From assembly GCA_025359565.1 (NCBI GenBank), contig JANYFY010000014.1:1-64000 (forward strand): 64,000 bases of DNA, given 5' to 3'. The notes under the pieces were generated by a model. It was not told where the DNA came from. It did no database searches and was given only the letters and a program-made list of their open reading frames with translations. Both the position numbers and the translations under genes were made by a program. How positions within the stretch are numbered: the first letter of the stretch is position 1; each line of letters opens with the position of its first letter. This DNA comes from Gammaproteobacteria bacterium (GTDB taxonomy: Bacteria; Pseudomonadota; Gammaproteobacteria; Steroidobacterales; Steroidobacteraceae). Below are positions 62,688-64,000 of this stretch, piece after piece.

Positions 62688-63551
62688 CTAAACCTTATCT
62701 TGTGTTTTGGTCGCAAAATCACTGACCTCATGACGTTCGTGTAGTTGATCCGAGAGCTCGCCAGAAATTCGATTCACTTTGCGCCCTCGCTGCACCGCAG
62801 GACGTTGGGCGATTTTTTCGGTCCAGCGCTTAAGATTGACGTATTCTTGCACTTGCAGAAATTCAGCCGCATCGTATAGTCGGCCCTGCATCAAGGCCCC
62901 GTACCAAGGCCAGACCGCGATATCAGCGATGGTGTAGTCAGAGCCCGCCAGATATTCCGACTGCGCTAAGCGCCGGTCGAGTACATCCAGCTCGCGCTTG
63001 ACCTCCATCGCAAAGCGATCGATTCCGTACTCAAACTTCATCGGCGCATAGGCATAAAAATGACCAAACCCGCCCCCCAGATAAGGCGCGCTACCCATCT
63101 GCCAAAACAACCACGACAAGCACTCAGCTCGAGTCGCCGTATCAACTGGCAGTAAGGCGCGGAATTTTTCGGCCAAATACAGCAAAATAGATCCTGACTC
63201 AAACACTCGGAGCGGTATCGGTGCACTGCAGTCAAGAAGCGCAGGGATTTTCGAGTTCGGATTGACCGCTACGAATCCACTTCCAAACTGATCGCCCTCG
63301 GAAATCCGGATGAGCCACGCGTCGTACTCTGCGCCGCTAAACCCTAGTTCTAATAATTCTTCTAACATGATCGTGACTTTCACGCCGTTAGGCGTCGCAA
63401 GCGAATAAAGCTGCAAGGGATGGCGTCCTACCGGCAGCTCTTTTTCATGAGTCGCTCCCGCCACGGGGCGATTAATACTCGCCCAGCTGCCACCGTTCTC
63501 CTTGTTCCACTGCCAAATCTTCGGCGGCACGTAAATCGGTGAGTCGCTCAT
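62688..63551 (-). CDS. yghU: Glutathione-dependent disulfide-bond oxidoreductase YghU
   Basis: 287 residues matching E. coli YghU throughout, with INRPVAGATHEKELPVGRHPLQLYSLATPNGVKV, MLEELLELG, NPNSKIPALLD, FESGSILLYLAEKF and YTIADIAVWPW. It is a glutathione transferase-like enzyme that reduces disulfides and peroxides using two glutathione molecules. It is followed directly by the OPT transporter gene and lies 21 bp after the ssb stop. Confidence 0.95.
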   Translation of the reverse strand: MSDSPIYVPPKIWQWNKENGGSWASINRPVAGATHEKELPVGRHPLQLYSLATPNGVKVTIMLEELLELGFSGAEYDAWLIRISEGDQFGSGFVAVNPNSKIPALLDCSAPIPLRVFESGSILLYLAEKFRALLPVDTATRAECLSWLFWQMGSAPYLGGGFGHFYAYAPMKFEYGIDRFAMEVKRELDVLDRRLAQSEYLAGSDYTIADIAVWPWYGALMQGRLYDAAEFLQVQEYVNLKRWTEKIAQRPAVQRGRKVNRISGELSDQLHERHEVSDFATKTQDKV

Positions 63552-63572
63552 GCAAACATGTCCCAGGCAGAA

Positions 63573-64000
63573 CTAGAACGGGATGTCGTCATCAAAATCC
63601 TCCTTGCCACCACCACCACCGCTTCCCTGAGGTGGTGACTGATCGTACTCCTCACGGCTCGGCCCGCCCGACATGCCACCTCCACCTGCACCACCACTAC
63701 TGCCACTCGATCCGCCTGGTCCGCCGGATCCGCCCGATCCGCCCGATCCGCCGCCTGCAGCACCGCCGCGGGCTCCCAGCATCTGCATATTATCGCCAAT
63801 AATTTCTGTCGTATAACGATCGTTACCCTGTTTGTCCTGCCATTTACGAGTACGCAGTTTCCCTTCAACGAATACCTGCGACCCTTTGCGTAAATACTCC
63901 GCAGCGATTTCACCCAACCGACCAAACAAAGCAATACTGTGCCATTCGGTACGCTCTTGTTGCGCACCGGTCGCCTTATCCTTCCACGACTCACTGGTCG
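63573..64000 (-). CDS. ssb: Single-stranded DNA-binding protein, C-terminal part (5' end outside window)
   Basis: The frame enters from beyond the window edge ([36 protein letters not shown]) and ends with the conserved acidic tip DFDDDIPF that recruits other DNA-maintenance proteins. The OB-fold piece includes [20 protein letters not shown]. The linker is a long Gly/Ser/Pro low-complexity stretch ([11 protein letters not shown]), encoded by repeats of GGCGGATCG-like units at 63710-63770. The apparent start at 63929 is an internal TTG and is not the true start. Confidence 0.93.
   Translation of the reverse strand, partial: TSESWKDKATGAQQERTEWHSIALFGRLGEIAAEYLRKGSQVFVEGKLRTRKWQDKQGNDRYTTEIIGDNMQMLGARGGAAGGGSGGSGGSGGPGGSSGSSGGAGGGGMSGGPSREEYDQSPPQGSGGGGGKEDFDDDIPF

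Noticed and set aside
63710-63770. CRISPR-like or regulatory repeat
   Set aside because: It is the Gly/Ser linker-coding part of ssb, whose low complexity explains the repeated units.

Overview
The window looks like the chromosome of an aerobic, metabolically versatile gammaproteobacterium with moderate GC. The support is the core block miaB-phoH-ybeY-corC-lnt with leuS-lptE nearby (a typical gammaproteobacterial neighbourhood), three TonB-dependent receptors, a cobalamin riboswitch in front of a btuB-like receptor, an ECF sigma/anti-sigma pair and a cyanophycin operon. I cannot assign a genus from sequence alone. No rRNA, tRNA, CRISPR array, prophage or insertion sequence was recognised.

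Region 1 (1-23.7 kb) is a catabolic island. It opens with the end of an amino-acid permease gene. This is followed, with stop/start contacts, by a DmmA-like subunit, a PDR/VanB-type flavin/2Fe-2S reductase and a heme-dependent oxidative N-demethylase alpha subunit, then a GcvT-like folate protein and a PatD-like gamma-aminobutyraldehyde dehydrogenase. After an MFS exporter gene on the other strand come a TonB receptor plus APC permease (plus strand). A long minus-strand block follows: extradiol dioxygenase, SDR, tautomerase, HutC-type GntR regulator, then NCS1 permease, TonB receptor and HisC-like aminotransferase. Two HutC-like half-palindromes sit between the regulator and the permease. Divergent from the block are a trimethylamine-dehydrogenase-like flavoprotein with altered active-site positions, a GABA-type permease and a KirBac-type potassium channel. 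Together these suggest uptake, N-demethylation and breakdown of an N-methylated amine or amino acid; the substrate is unknown.

Region 2 (23.7-35.3 kb) holds cyanophycin metabolism (cphB, cphA, a second Mur-ligase-like gene and a secreted amidohydrolase, all co-directional), an esterase-like hydrolase, an aldo/keto reductase and the riboswitch-controlled btuB-like receptor.

Region 3 (35.4-44 kb) has a cobalt-type nitrile hydratase set (alpha subunit with a broken 5' end, beta, activator), a cassette of Asp-box propeller, ThiS/MoaD carrier and MoeB-rhodanese, an AEC transporter, and an Lrp regulator divergent from a saccharopine-dehydrogenase-like gene.

Region 4 (44-54.8 kb) is the housekeeping block: lptE, leuS, a rhodanese-thioredoxin fusion, lnt, corC, ybeY, phoH, miaB and def. 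Several of these genes carry short in-frame tandem duplications.

Region 5 (47.4-47.9 and 54.9-56.7 kb) is gene decay: a cupin gene cut off inside the thioredoxin gene, a shortened secreted protein, an aldo/keto reductase remnant and an AsmA-like remnant with a large internal deletion.

Region 6 (56.7-64 kb) contains a secreted NHL-type propeller, a cupredoxin lipoprotein, a Tat-type metallophosphoesterase and the ECF sigma/anti-sigma pair. Two matching ECF-type promoter sequences were found, one before the sigma gene and one before the phosphoesterase gene. An OPT transporter, yghU and the 3' part of ssb end the window.
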